Both the position numbers and the translations under genes were made by a program. A stretch of DNA of 64,000 nt from Pyropia yezoensis (Eukaryota > Rhodophyta > Bangiophyceae > Bangiales > Bangiaceae): assembly GCA_009829735.1 (NCBI GenBank), contig CM020620.1, forward strand, positions 28,738,951-28,802,950, given 5' to 3'. The notes under the pieces were generated by a model, which saw nothing but the letters and a program-made list of their open reading frames with translations, had not been told where the DNA came from and ran no database searches. Shown in pieces: positions 43,259 through 52,613 of this stretch; position 1 is the first letter of the stretch; each line of letters opens with the position of its first letter.

Positions 43259-44914
43259 ATGGACCTGGGCCAGGACAGCGGCGACGACTTGGACACGTAC
43301 GCCATGCTCGGTGCCAGCAATGCGCTGGCGATGCGGCGCGCCATGGCACCATCTGACGAGGACGAGGACGACGCACCCCCCGAGGAGGAGAAGCGTTATC
43401 CCGGGTCCCTTCCTGGCCGACGGCCCAACAAGAACCGCGACTTCTCTGTCGGAGTGGACAACATCCTACGTGATTACTTTGGACTCAATGGCAACCCTCC
43501 TGTGTACGACGAGAAGGACTTCGAGCGCCGCTTTCGTGTGCCGCGGGTTGTCTTCGATCGCATCTACAAGGACATCAAGGACGAGCCCGGGTGGCAGCAG
43601 ACCATCAATGCCACGGGACGCCCGCAGTCTCATCCTCTCCAGAAGCTGGTGGCGGCCTTTCGCGTCCTCGCGTACGGGGAGGCGTATGACCGCACCGACG
43701 AGTACGTCCGCCTCTCTCGCAGTACGATTGAGAAGGCCACCAAGAGCTTTATTGACTTCATTGTGGACACCTACGAGCACATCTACCTCCGCCGCCCCAA
43801 CAATGAGGAGCTCGCCATCATCTTGAAACAGAACGCGGAGCGAGGGATGCCGGGGTGCATGGGCTCCATCGACTGCTCGCATTGGACGTGGCGCAACTGC
43901 CCTCGCGCGCACGCTGGTATGTACCAGGGCTACAAGAAGAAGCGCTCCATCGTCATGGAAACCGTATGCGACGAGGACCTCTTCATCTGGCATTTTTTCA
44001 TTGGCACGCCGGGGAGCAACAATGATCTGAATGTGCTGCGCCAATCTCCTCTTTACTTTGACGTCATTTCCGGCGTGTGGCCGCCGCGAACCTTCGACTA
44101 CACACTCAACGGTCGCACACGCTCGCTCCTTTACTACCTCGCCGACGGTATTTATCCTCAATACGCCTTTTTTGCCACACCCTTCGCCACGCCGCAGACG
44201 CCGCAGGACCGTACGTACAACCGGCTTCAGGAGGCTCTACGCAAGGACGTAGAGCGCCTTTACGCCGTTTTGACGGCCCGTTTCCACGTGGCCCTTCACC
44301 CTGCACGGTTTCGGTCGGTGCGGCGCATCATCCTCGCAGGCAAGGCCGTTGCCATCTTACACAACATGACGGTGGAGCAGCGGCGCGGGAGTTTCTTGTC
44401 TCGTCGGCGCACTGGCCGGGACCATGGCGCTCCTGCTGGTGGAGGTGGTGGCGCCGCCGGCCCAGATGGCGGACCGGCGGCGATGGGTGGCGGCCCTGCC
44501 GCCGGCGGACGTGGAGACGGCGGCGGTGGCGGATCAGCGGCAGGGGGTGGCGGCCCTGCCGCCTGTGGACACGGAGGCGGTGGCGGCGGTGGCGGACCGG
44601 CGGCGGGGGCTGGCGGCCCTGCCGCCGGCGGACGTGGGGACGGCGGCGGTGGCGGATCAGCGGCGGGGGGTGGCGGCCCTGCCCGTGGTGGCGGACCGGC
44701 GGCGGGGGGTGGCGGCCCTGCCCCTGGTGGCGGTGGTGGCGAGGGTCCGCTTCCCGCTGTTAGTCCAGCCCAAGACCCGCCTGTGGGCTCCTTCCTCTTT
44801 GAGCTGCGGGCACGCGCGGAGGCAACAGACGCGGATGAGTTTGCGGCACTGAGGGACGACTTGGCCGCTCATATATGGGAAGACCGCGCTGCCTTCCTCC
44901 AGCCGTATCTGTAG
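43259..44914 (+). CDS. PIF/Harbinger transposase (DDE_Tnp_4 type)
   Basis: Predicted 551-residue transposase from ATG 43259 (MDLGQDSGDDLDTYAML). The frame is open much further upstream, but that part is repeat-like. Helical N-terminal DNA-binding region with FRVPRVVFDRIYKDI. Catalytic core: D205 in GSIDCSHWTWRNCP, GTPGSNNDLNVL, D296 in YYLADGIYPQYAFF, and E332 in RKDVERLYAVLTARF, giving a complete DDE triad with the usual block order. After about residue 380 comes a roughly 120-residue Gly/Ala tail that is rare in the family, built from GGGPAAGG-type repeats, then a helical end (ELRARAEATDADEFAAL). The family cuts and pastes DNA with help from the accessory protein. No break was seen in the core. 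Confidence 0.9.
   Translation: MDLGQDSGDDLDTYAMLGASNALAMRRAMAPSDEDEDDAPPEEEKRYPGSLPGRRPNKNRDFSVGVDNILRDYFGLNGNPPVYDEKDFERRFRVPRVVFDRIYKDIKDEPGWQQTINATGRPQSHPLQKLVAAFRVLAYGEAYDRTDEYVRLSRSTIEKATKSFIDFIVDTYEHIYLRRPNNEELAIILKQNAERGMPGCMGSIDCSHWTWRNCPRAHAGMYQGYKKKRSIVMETVCDEDLFIWHFFIGTPGSNNDLNVLRQSPLYFDVISGVWPPRTFDYTLNGRTRSLLYYLADGIYPQYAFFATPFATPQTPQDRTYNRLQEALRKDVERLYAVLTARFHVALHPARFRSVRRIILAGKAVAILHNMTVEQRRGSFLSRRRTGRDHGAPAGGGGGAAGPDGGPAAMGGGPAAGGRGDGGGGGSAAGGGGPAACGHGGGGGGGGPAAGAGGPAAGGRGDGGGGGSAAGGGGPARGGGPAAGGGGPAPGGGGGEGPLPAVSPAQDPPVGSFLFELRARAEATDADEFAALRDDLAAHIWEDRAAFLQPYL
44430..44745 (+). repeat. In-frame GGCGG-type minisatellite in the transposase tail
   Basis: A repetitive G-rich stretch with a larger unit containing gcggacgtggagacggcggcggtgg, present at about 44507 and again at about 44627, interleaved with shorter ggaccggcggcgggg-like units. 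It adds a Gly/Ala-rich extension to the transposase. Another frame is also open (Ala/Arg-rich), but the Gly/Ala frame continues into a plausible helical C-terminus. Confidence 0.7.
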
Positions 44915-44942
44915 CACATAGTGAGGGGTGCCATCGTAAAGG

Positions 44943-44998
44943 TTTTTTTTTTGCTGGCGTTTACCCTTTGCAAGGGTGGACGCCTGCTTTTTTTTTTT
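44943..44998. terminator. T-tract-flanked hairpin between convergent Harbinger genes
   Basis: The stem ggcgtttaccctt (44956-44968) pairs fully, counting three G-U or T-G pairs, with aagggtggacgcc (44972-44984) around a 3-nt loop. It is preceded by ten Ts (44943-44952) and followed by eleven Ts (44988-44998). It starts 28 bp after the transposase stop and lies 690 bp from the stop of the opposing gene. It may act in transcript 3'-end formation, but no such role is established for this superfamily. Confidence 0.55.
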
Positions 44999-45687
44999 CC
45001 TTGACACGCTGTGCCTATTGCTTGTGTGTAGGCCATCATAGCCGCCATATCCATTCTCCCTGAGGCGTCAATGCAGAGACTCAAAGCACACGCCTACGTG
45101 ATCGAAGCCCCATCCTCTGCTAGAGCCACTGCAATGCCACAGAAGGGTAGGGGAGTCTCAAACCGCGCCCACGCCAGCAAGAGAGCCATCCTGTCCTCTC
45201 CTGGCTGTGACGATGGCGCTGCCGCCGCTGCGTTTTGTGGGGAAGGAGCTCCCCCCCCCAGAGCGCAAATCTCTAAGAAGCCCTCTCGAGGAGCGTCGCG
45301 GGAATGTTGGGTGCAGCTGTGTGTGGGGACGTTGGGTGCAGCTGTGTGCTTTACTGCCACCCGGTGACGCCCGAGGGGTTCAGGCGAGATGTTCAGGCTG
45401 AGGGCTCTTTGCATGTTCCAAGGGAAAAAAAGACTGTGGTCACTTCTGGATGAAGCAGCCACAGCCAAAAGAAAACCTTTGCTGCCGTTCTACGCACGCG
45501 AAAGAAAAGCACACGACTATGAAGTGCAGCGCAGAAAAGGAACATAGCACTAGGATGAGGCGGGTACACGCATACAAACAAAGCACAAGGATGGGGCGGG
45601 CACACGCATATCAAAAGGGTCTCAGACGGTCACAAAGATGCAAGCAAGGGATGGGACAAAACTGCAGAGTAGATGGGTCGAGGTGCA
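44999..45687. other. Non-coding region between the Harbinger genes
   Basis: Contains no supported gene. A gcatacaaacaaagcac-like phrase with aggatg(a/g)ggcgggcac recurs at about 45555 and 45591 as a short direct repeat. The duplicated gtgtggggacgttgggtgcagctg phrase near 45310-45350 is another local duplication. Confidence 0.4.
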
Positions 45688-47238
45688 TCAAGCCTCCTCC
45701 TCGCCAAAATCATCAGCGTCTTCGTCGTCGGCCTTGGTTTGTTCAAGCTCTGCAGCCCACGGGCCCCCATTGTCGTCCCCGTCCTCCAGGTCCTCCTCCT
45801 CCAGGTCCTCCACGTCCTTCTCCACGCCCCGCGCAATGTCCCGGTCCACGTCCGCTTCCTCCTGCTCGTCAGATGGCCCCGGCGGGGGGCTGGGCGTACT
45901 CTCAATCATGTGCACCGCCAAATTGGACGCAACCGCATGGAAGTTGTTGGCCTTGGTCAGCTGCGCCTTCTCTCCGCGAGAGAGAGAGACCACCGGGTTC
46001 ATGTCACTCTCCTCCATTACGGCAACAGGTGCGTGCGGCGGTGACGGCGGCGGAGGGCCAGATCCCCAGGAAGGAGTGCCGGTAGATGGCTCAGGGGAAG
46101 CCAAAATACGCGGTGGCATGAGGGTAGATGTGCCCGCCTTGCGCCGCGCCTCCTCCGCGTCGCTCTGCTCCATGATGCGGTTAAGAAGGTTCTCGTGGAA
46201 GCGGCGCCCCTCCGTCGTGTCACGGATGGCGGGGTCGCTCATGAAGGCGACCTGCATGCGCATCTTGGCCGTCTCCCCAATGCTGGTCAACGCCTTGGTG
46301 TTGGCACAGCACTCGCGCATTAGGGCAGCGGCCGCAGCGCGCGTGGTTTTGGCGGCCTTGGTGCCGCCGGGCGGCCCCTGGAAATCCGACACCGACCCGT
46401 CGCGCTTGCCGAGGATGGGCTGGCCCGCATCGTCAAGAAGGAAATCGTCATCGCCCAGCTTGCCGGCGGCCATGTCGTACGCCGCCCCACTGTACTTATC
46501 GACGGTCCGGAGCACACGCCAGCAGGGAAGGATCCGACACTTGCCCTCGACGGGCTTGTTGTTGACGTCGACTGCTCCGCGCACCGCCGCATACCAGTCC
46601 CTTTTGCCGTTGTAGTGCGCCACAGCCCCGCGGATGAGGTCCTCCTCCCCCGGGTTGCCAGTCAGCTGCGCATGCTTGATGTAGCTCCAGGATGAGGCAA
46701 ATCGCTGGGCCTGCTTGCTAATGTTGTCACGAAACTCTTTGGTGATGGCCGACGTGCTGCGTTTCGGCGTACCGGTAATGATGTGGCTGATATCCTCGCG
46801 GAAGGTGTCGGCAACGCGACCGTAGAAAACCTTGCCAGACTGGTCCGTCCCGGTGACGGCATCAGACATGATCTTGAGGGCTGCGCGGCTGAGCACGACT
46901 CGCTCAGTGTCCGTCCAGCCCATGCCTCGGCCACCGTCGGCGGAGGGCGCGCCGCCAGGCGGGGTAGGATCACTTCCAGGGGAACCGATAGAAGGGCCAC
47001 AACGAGTGGGGGCGCGTGGCGCTTTGCGAGAAGGTGCAGCAGCCCGACCAGTGCGACCAGCGGGAAGGGAGCTTCCATGAGGGATGGGGGCAGTCACTCG
47101 CTTGCCGCTGCCGACCGCTGCTCGTGCGGAGCGTCCGGCGGCCTCCCCGACCCGACGGGCGCGCTCGTTGGCTGCGTTGAAGGCGGCCGTTGCGGCGACG
47201 ATGGCAGGGTCGCCGCCGGCGGAGGAGCTGCTTGACAT
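45688..47238 (-). CDS. Harbinger accessory protein (Myb/NAM-associated type)
   Basis: I use the start MSSSSSAGGDPAIV at 47238, giving 517 residues. The frame stays open to 47817 but reads less like protein there. Residues 100-220 carry the core: MGWTDTERVVLSRAALKIM, then DQSGKVFYGRVADTF and NISKQAQRFASSWSYIKHAQ, a helix-turn-helix pattern of the Myb-like/NAM-associated second proteins of PIF/Harbinger elements. A middle block reads RDWYAAVRGAVDVNNKPVEG. The C-terminal 100 residues are acidic (DVEDLEEEDLEDGDDNGG). In the superfamily this protein binds the transposon ends and helps bring the transposase into the nucleus. It is convergent with the transposase and no break was seen. Confidence 0.75.
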   Translation of the reverse strand: MSSSSSAGGDPAIVAATAAFNAANERARRVGEAAGRSARAAVGSGKRVTAPIPHGSSLPAGRTGRAAAPSRKAPRAPTRCGPSIGSPGSDPTPPGGAPSADGGRGMGWTDTERVVLSRAALKIMSDAVTGTDQSGKVFYGRVADTFREDISHIITGTPKRSTSAITKEFRDNISKQAQRFASSWSYIKHAQLTGNPGEEDLIRGAVAHYNGKRDWYAAVRGAVDVNNKPVEGKCRILPCWRVLRTVDKYSGAAYDMAAGKLGDDDFLLDDAGQPILGKRDGSVSDFQGPPGGTKAAKTTRAAAAALMRECCANTKALTSIGETAKMRMQVAFMSDPAIRDTTEGRRFHENLLNRIMEQSDAEEARRKAGTSTLMPPRILASPEPSTGTPSWGSGPPPPSPPHAPVAVMEESDMNPVVSLSRGEKAQLTKANNFHAVASNLAVHMIESTPSPPPGPSDEQEEADVDRDIARGVEKDVEDLEEEDLEDGDDNGGPWAAELEQTKADDEDADDFGEEEA

Positions 47239-47960
47239 GTTAACGTCGTTGCGCTTGGGCTCGTACCCGATGAGTCTTGAGGTGGTAGGAAGAAGGCAAT
47301 CTGGCGCGCCAGCCGCTCGGCCTCCCGGATGCGCTTGAGCTTGCTCTTGAGGGTGGGTCGCCCCCACTGGTCCCGGTACTTGGTAGGCGTCACCAGCTTG
47401 GGGGGTGCCGGTGGCGTTGACGTTGATGGGCGTGACGGTCTTGATGTGTATGGGCAGGATGGGCACGGGCAGGTAGGTGGGCAGGGTGTGACGTGCGAGG
47501 GAGGGGTCGGCTGGTGTGGAGGGGGCTGGGGTAGATGAGCCGGCTGTTGGGTTGACGGGTAGCCGCCCCGCTGCTGCTGAAGTACTGGTGCAGCTCCTCG
47601 CCATCGGCCGTCCTGGGTGGATGGGGACGACGGCTTCCAATGGCCCCCCCCTTGGCGCTGCGGCGACAGGCCCTCCCAGTCTGCCGCGCGCCGCGATGGG
47701 CCGTACAAGGGCGCCTGGTCGTACGACGGGGCGGCGTCCCGGCTGCCGTAGCCGCCCCGCTGCGAGGGGCCTTCCCAATCGCCGCGGCCACCACGCGGCG
47801 GCCCGTCGCCGTACCAACCCCCGCCCCGCGGCGGGCCGTCGCTGTACCCACCGCCCCCCCGCGGCGGCCCGTACCCACCGCCCACCTGTTCAGGCGGTGC
47901 GTGCCGGAAAGGGCGGGGGGGGGGGGCTCCCCGCGGCGGCAGCCCGCCGCGCCCGTCCAT
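47094..47960 (-). CDS. RGG/YG-rich ORF, probable N-terminal part of the accessory protein
   Basis: A second minus frame, MDGRGGLPPRGAPPP from 47960, overlaps the accessory gene start. It is rich in PPRGGG, GGYG and WYGDGPPRGG (residues about 20-110), then Pro/Thr-rich, then has a basic helix, KSKLKRIREAERLARQ, near 215-230. After that it degrades into repeat-like sequence in the part overlapping 47238-47094. The helical block looks genuinely coding. Splicing or a frame change near 47240-47290 may join it to the accessory protein, giving an RGG-type disordered N-terminus. It may instead be a separate gene. Confidence 0.35.
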   Translation of the reverse strand: MDGRGGLPPRGAPPPRPFRHAPPEQVGGGYGPPRGGGGYSDGPPRGGGWYGDGPPRGGRGDWEGPSQRGGYGSRDAAPSYDQAPLYGPSRRAADWEGLSPQRQGGGHWKPSSPSTQDGRWRGAAPVLQQQRGGYPSTQQPAHLPQPPPHQPTPPSHVTPCPPTCPCPSCPYTSRPSRPSTSTPPAPPKLVTPTKYRDQWGRPTLKSKLKRIREAERLARQIAFFLPPQDSSGTSPSATTLTCQAAPPPAATLPSSPQRPPSTQPTSAPVGSGRPPDAPHEQRSAAASE

Positions 47961-48180
47961 GGCAGGTGCGTCGAGGGATGAGGCTCACACTTGACGGGGC
48001 AGTCTCCCCGTGATGGTGATGAGGAGGGGGAGGGGGAAAGCGCGCCCAAACCAATGCCAAGGAGGGCGCGCAAATGAAGCGAAGGGGCCCGCAAGTGGTA
48101 AAGGAAGAGGGGTGGGGGGGACCGTGGCGCGAAGACGACGACGGTGCGACGACGGTGCGGCGAGGAAAGCGCGCGCGCGC

Positions 48181-48355
48181 GCAAGTGATACCCGTCCAGA
48201 TGGGTCGTCGACAGGGGGGGGGCGCACAGCACCCACCCACGACGGGCCGCCCCACGCTGGCGCGCGCGCGCGCAAGTGATACCCGTCCAGATGGGTCGTC
48301 GACAGGGGGGGGGTGCACAGCACCCACCCACGACGGGCCGCCGCACGCTGGCGCA
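48181..48355. repeat. 91-bp tandem duplication
   Basis: The unit starting gcaagtgatacccgtccag at 48181 is repeated from 48272 with a few differences, including the length of a G-run and of a GC dinucleotide tract. The second copy ends near 48355. It lies upstream of the RGG-rich ORF and may be subterminal to the Harbinger element. Confidence 0.85.
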
Positions 48356-50783
48356 GAACGGCACCTTGGACGCCTGAAGATGGGACCACAGCAAGGGGGA
48401 GGTGGCACACGGCGCCGCCCCCCCCTTCGGGCTTTTGTGCCCAGGGACACCAATAAACACACGCCGTGGCGTTCCCCTGCGCGTCCCCTCGCGCAAGGGC
48501 ACGCCCCAGAGCTCGGGTGGCGCCCCAATCACCACTTTTGCGGTGTGGACAGTCGACTGGTGCACAGAGGGGGGCTCACGCCACCTGAACAGCGCGGTGG
48601 CACCACTCATCAGCCACACGGGGGGGGTGTCCACCGACGGGGTTCGCGTCGTCCCCTGCGCGGCGCTCGCGCGGGAGCCTCACGCGCGGTCCGCGTGGCC
48701 CCAAAAGAGAGAGCGTGCCCCCCTGCCACGGCTTCATCCGTGTGATCCTCGCACAAGGGTCACCCTATCCCAACGCCGCGCCACTCACGTGGCGCTTCTC
48801 AGGAGCAGCACCCACCAATGCCGTTCCGAACGCCTGGGAGGGGTGGGGGAGTGGGGGGGCGCAGGGTCGACGTGGGCGCGCGTCGAGGCGCGCGCCCTCG
48901 CGTCGGCCGCCAGTGGGGTGTGTCAATGGATGGTCATGTGCCACCCTCAAAGGAAGCGACCATCCGCCACGGGGGGGTGTGCCCACAGCATCCCCGCGAC
49001 GTGAGTAGTCGAACACGCCCTTCCCACGCCACCCCATCCGGCTGGGCCCCCCTCCCCCCACACGCAGGACCTGTCAACTGTTTGGCAACGAGCCCCCCCT
49101 GCGAAGAGACACGCGGTACGTGATGGGCACCTTCCAGCCCCTGAAGGAAGGTCAGACACGGACGGGCGAGGCCCGTCGAATCCGCGGCTGTCGTTCGCCG
49201 CATACAGCTCGTGGTGGCGGCCCAAAGTGGCTGGCAGCGAAACAATCGAACCATTTGTACACGGAAGTATGCGTGGCGGGTCCAAAACAGACATGATTGT
49301 TCCAGATGACCTGATTCGGTCGCGTTTCCACGACATTGACTGCATGTTTGCCGCCATGCCGACCGACTTCCGCCGGGTTGGCCTGGGGATTGACTGATCC
49401 GTCACACCCACATTGCAAATATAGCGATCCTCGGAACGCCTCCACCCAGCGATCGCCAGACAATCCGCCCCTATTTCATGACAGCGTGTCAGCACCGATC
49501 TACCTAACTCCACGGGCGTTTTAGGCCTGCTCTGTCGGGCGTGGTCGGAACGGGGTCGGAAAGGAGCGCCAGCCAATCAGAGGCCGCTCTGAAAGTTCAG
49601 TTAGCAAACCTGAAATGAATTGAGACGTCGACGGTGGGTTCGCTCTAAGGACGAGCATACAATGGAGGACCAGCAAGACACATGCGTGCACGTGCATGCA
49701 TTATGTATTCCTCAGAGTATATCTGAACGCCGGTCAATGCCATCCACTCTCAACATGTTCACACTTTTGCAGGTAATGTCACAAGACAGCAATCTAGGAA
49801 AGGTGTGTTGCCGACGGCGTTCGATAAATGTTCAAAAAGCATATCATGCCGTCCCGTTGGATAAATTTTTGGGGCGCTGTGTCCGTGTTTTATCCCACAT
49901 CGATCGGTCAGGGTGTCATCCACTGGGCCGCCGCCTTTGCCAGTGTCGATGGTCATGGTGGACCGCGGGGCCCGTGCCGCCCATTGCGGTGAGGGGGTCC
50001 ACGTGTCCGGAAGTCACCGGTGCTGCCCCCCCGGCGCTCTCCCCCCGGCGCCCCCCACCGGCGGGGGCCCCGCGCGGGGTGTAGAACACGCACCGGCGGT
50101 GGCCGGCGCGAGTCTTCCCCCCTGTCATCCAAGAAGTCCAACCCGCCGCGCGGGCGTGAGCGGCCGCGTCCGACCCGTGTGCCGCGACGGAGGCGGAGCT
50201 GCCCCTTGCTGGGGGGGGTTCCAGCTCACCCGCGGCGGCCCGTCTGTGGCGGGGGGCTGCTACGAGCGCGGTTTAGGGGGGGGGGGGTGCGGGGCCGGTA
50301 GGGCGGGAGTGGGGGAAGGACCGCCGGTGGGCGTGGGGAGGCGGGCGGGGGGGGGGGGCGGGCTGCGGGTCCCGCTCCACACGCCGGCGCCACCCGCTGC
50401 GGAGGGGGGAAGCGGGTCGGCAGGCGGCTGGGAGGGGCGGAAGGCGGGCGAGCTGGGGGGGGTGCTGGGGGGGGGGTGGCGGCTGGGTGGGGTGGGGAGG
50501 GGGGGAGGGGCAGGGGAGTGGCAGAGCGGGCGGGGAGGAAGGAGGGGAGGAGGGACGGCGGGCCTTCAAAGGCGTTGCCAAGCTCGGTAGACGCCCCCCC
50601 CCCCCTGGGGAGAGGCCCGCCCCGCCCCCCCCCGCCGCGCGCCACTCTTGTCGGTCGGGACGGTTACGGCGGCTGCCTTCTGCTGCCTGCCGCACGCGGT
50701 GCACTACCGGGTGTGGTCCGCCCACCCCGTCCGCGACGCCCGCCTGCCCGCCGCCCCGCCACCCTGCGCGCGGGGGGGGGGTC
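48356..50783. other. Spacer: possible right end of Harbinger element and BASS upstream region
   Basis: No supported gene. From 48.36 to 49.6 kb the sequence is GC-rich with G/C runs. From 49.6 to 49.95 kb it is AT-richer and unremarkable. From 50.2 to 50.65 kb it is G-run rich. The BASS reading frame stays open upstream to 50487, but that part is Gly/Arg/Pro repeat-like. I could not find a TATA box or other promoter element. Confidence 0.4.
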
Positions 50784-52613
50784 ATGGCGGCGACGGGAGC
50801 CCCCACCGACGCGGCCGGCGAGGCAGCGCCCGTGCCGACGCTGCCGCCGTCGCCGCAGTCGCTGCCCGTCACTGCCGTCGCCACCACCACCGTCCCCGCC
50901 AGGGGTGGCGTGGCTGGTGACGCCGCCGGCGGCGGCGCCGGCGGGGCGGCCAGCGTCAGTGGGGCGCCGGCGGTGCCGGCCGGAGGTGTGGCGGTGCCCG
51001 CACAGACGCCCCTGCCGCTGTCGGCAGCCATTTTCCATGACGGCGACGGCGGTGACCGGCACAGTGGGTGTAGCGGCAGCAGCGGCAGCAGCAGCGGCAG
51101 CAGCACCATTGACGGGGGCGGTGACGACGCGAAGCGCGGCGGCTACCGCGGCACCCTGGGGCGGGCCTTGTCGGCGGTAGCGACGGCTGGCCGCGCCTGC
51201 CGCGACGTGCTGCCCGCCGTGTCTGGGGCGCTGACCGTCGCGTCGCCCTTCCTGTGCCTCGCGGCGGGCATCACGGCGCTGCTGGTGCCGGCGCCCTTTA
51301 CGGCCGCCATCACCCCCCGGGTGGTGGAAGGGTGCCTCGCGGCGACCGCCGCGGCCATGGCGCTAACCCTCACCCCCGGCCGGGTGTGGGCGGCGGCGAC
51401 GCGGCCGTGGCTCCTCGTCCTGTCGGTGGGCATCGAGTATGGGGTGGCGCCGCTGGTGGCGGTCGCCCTCGGCCACGTCTTTCGGCTCAGCCCGGGCCTC
51501 CGCGCAGGGCTGACGCTCCTCGGGTGCACCAACGGGGGGCAGGCCTCCAACCTGACCACCTACATGGCGCGCGGCGACGTCGGCCTGTCCGTGCTCATGA
51601 CGCTCGTGTCGTCGCTCCTCGCGACCGTTGCCATCCCGGGGCTGTCCCGCCTCTACGTTTCCGGGGGGGGCGTGTCAGTGGACGCGGCGGGCCTCGCGCG
51701 CTCCACCGCCACGCTGGTGCTGGCGCCGCTGGCGGCGGGGGTGGCGGTTAAGGCCGTTGCGGGGCGGGCGGTGGACGCTGTCGAACCACTGCTCCCCGTC
51801 GTGGGCATTGCCGCCGTCGTGACGGTGGTGCTCGGGAGCACCGCCACCGCGGCGGCGCGCATCCGTGACGCGTGGGCCGAGGCGCTGGCGCCGGCGCTCC
51901 TCCTCTTTGCCCTCCTCTTTGGCGTCGGCTACGCGGTGGGGCGGCTGGTGTGCCGGCAGGGGCGGCCCGTCGCGACGGCGTTGGCGTTTGAGGCGGGCGT
52001 AAAGAATCCTCCCCTCGCGTTCATACTCGCCTTGCGGCACTTTTCCGACCCCGCCGTGCAGACCGCCTCGGCCGTGACCATCCTGGCGCTGGCGCCGCTG
52101 TTTATGGCCGCCGCCGTGGGCTTTCGTTTGTTGTACGTGTGGGGTGGGGTGGGTGGGGGAAAGGGAGATGGGGTGGGGGGTTACGGACCCCCCTGGGCGG
52201 ATTTCCGCGAGTTCACACCCCCCGCCGTGGACTCTGACGCGCTGGTGCGGTATGGGAACTTACCTGCTGTCGTCGATCGGGTGTGCGCCTGCTCTGATTG
52301 TCGTTGGGGTTGGTGCCCTGTGACTGGATGTATGTACTTCCCCCCCCCCCCCCCCCCCCCCCCCCCCGCCCTTTGGCCACGTCGCAGCGTCAACCCCGCG
52401 GTCCGTGACGAAGCGCCCGACGATGAGACCCCCCCGCCCGTGGACGTGGATGACCTACCCCCCATACCTCCGCTGCAGGCCCCAGCGACACCCCCGTTGG
52501 CTGCTGCCTCCCCCCACCCGACGCCCCCGTCGGATGCCCCAGCGCGCCCCCGCCCGATAGCCACGCCCGACACGGTAGTCCACGTGGGGCCCAGCGCGCA
52601 GCCAGGGACATGA
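50784..52613 (+). CDS. BASS-family (bile acid:sodium symporter type) membrane carrier
   Basis: 609 residues from ATG 50784 (MAATGAPTDAAGEA; frame open from 50487). An Ala/Pro/Gly-rich N-terminal region of about 135 residues could hold a transit peptide. Then comes a membrane domain of about 320 residues with repeated hydrophobic segments (PFLCLAAGITALLVP, PALLLFALLFGVGYAVG). Family signatures: GCTNGGQASNLTTYMARGDV at about 247-266, matching the conserved G-G-x-A-S-N-x-x-T-Y-x-A-x-G of BASS proteins, and FEAGVKNPPLAFILAL near the end, matching the second conserved crossover block. In plants, BASS proteins carry pyruvate or glucosinolate precursors with sodium, often in the plastid envelope. 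The substrate here is unknown. The C-terminal 150 residues are a Pro/Asp-rich tail with four cysteines (VCACSDC...GWC) and a Pro run from a 28-bp C-tract. Main frame intact. Confidence 0.85.
   Translation: MAATGAPTDAAGEAAPVPTLPPSPQSLPVTAVATTTVPARGGVAGDAAGGGAGGAASVSGAPAVPAGGVAVPAQTPLPLSAAIFHDGDGGDRHSGCSGSSGSSSGSSTIDGGGDDAKRGGYRGTLGRALSAVATAGRACRDVLPAVSGALTVASPFLCLAAGITALLVPAPFTAAITPRVVEGCLAATAAAMALTLTPGRVWAAATRPWLLVLSVGIEYGVAPLVAVALGHVFRLSPGLRAGLTLLGCTNGGQASNLTTYMARGDVGLSVLMTLVSSLLATVAIPGLSRLYVSGGGVSVDAAGLARSTATLVLAPLAAGVAVKAVAGRAVDAVEPLLPVVGIAAVVTVVLGSTATAAARIRDAWAEALAPALLLFALLFGVGYAVGRLVCRQGRPVATALAFEAGVKNPPLAFILALRHFSDPAVQTASAVTILALAPLFMAAAVGFRLLYVWGGVGGGKGDGVGGYGPPWADFREFTPPAVDSDALVRYGNLPAVVDRVCACSDCRWGWCPVTGCMYFPPPPPPPPPALWPRRSVNPAVRDEAPDDETPPPVDVDDLPPIPPLQAPATPPLAAASPHPTPPSDAPARPRPIATPDTVVHVGPSAQPGT
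52340..52367. repeat. 28-bp cytosine homopolymer
   Basis: An uninterrupted C-tract inside the BASS C-terminal tail, read as nine prolines. Length change here would shift the frame, so the tail beyond it is uncertain and could reflect an assembly error. The conserved membrane core lies upstream of the tract and is unaffected. Confidence 0.9.

Larger units (their letters stand above)
43259..47960. mobile_element. PIF/Harbinger DNA transposon (two-gene core)
   Basis: Core of an autonomous-looking PIF/Harbinger element: a transposase on the plus strand (43259-44914) converging on a NAM/Myb-like accessory gene on the minus strand (47238-45688, possibly with an N-terminal extension to 47960). The two-gene design is the hallmark of the superfamily. 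Between the two 3' ends is a T-tract-flanked hairpin. Both genes have intact main frames and a complete DDE triad, so the element could be recent. Terminal inverted repeats and the expected 3-bp target duplication were not found, so true ends are unknown and probably lie beyond these limits. Confidence 0.75.

Noticed and set aside
42240-49620. Terminal inverted repeats of the Harbinger element
   Set aside because: I compared the 42.2-42.6 kb and 48.6-49.6 kb flanks. Only short partial similarities (for example around gtggtcggaac and ccgcgtg) were found, too weak to call ends.
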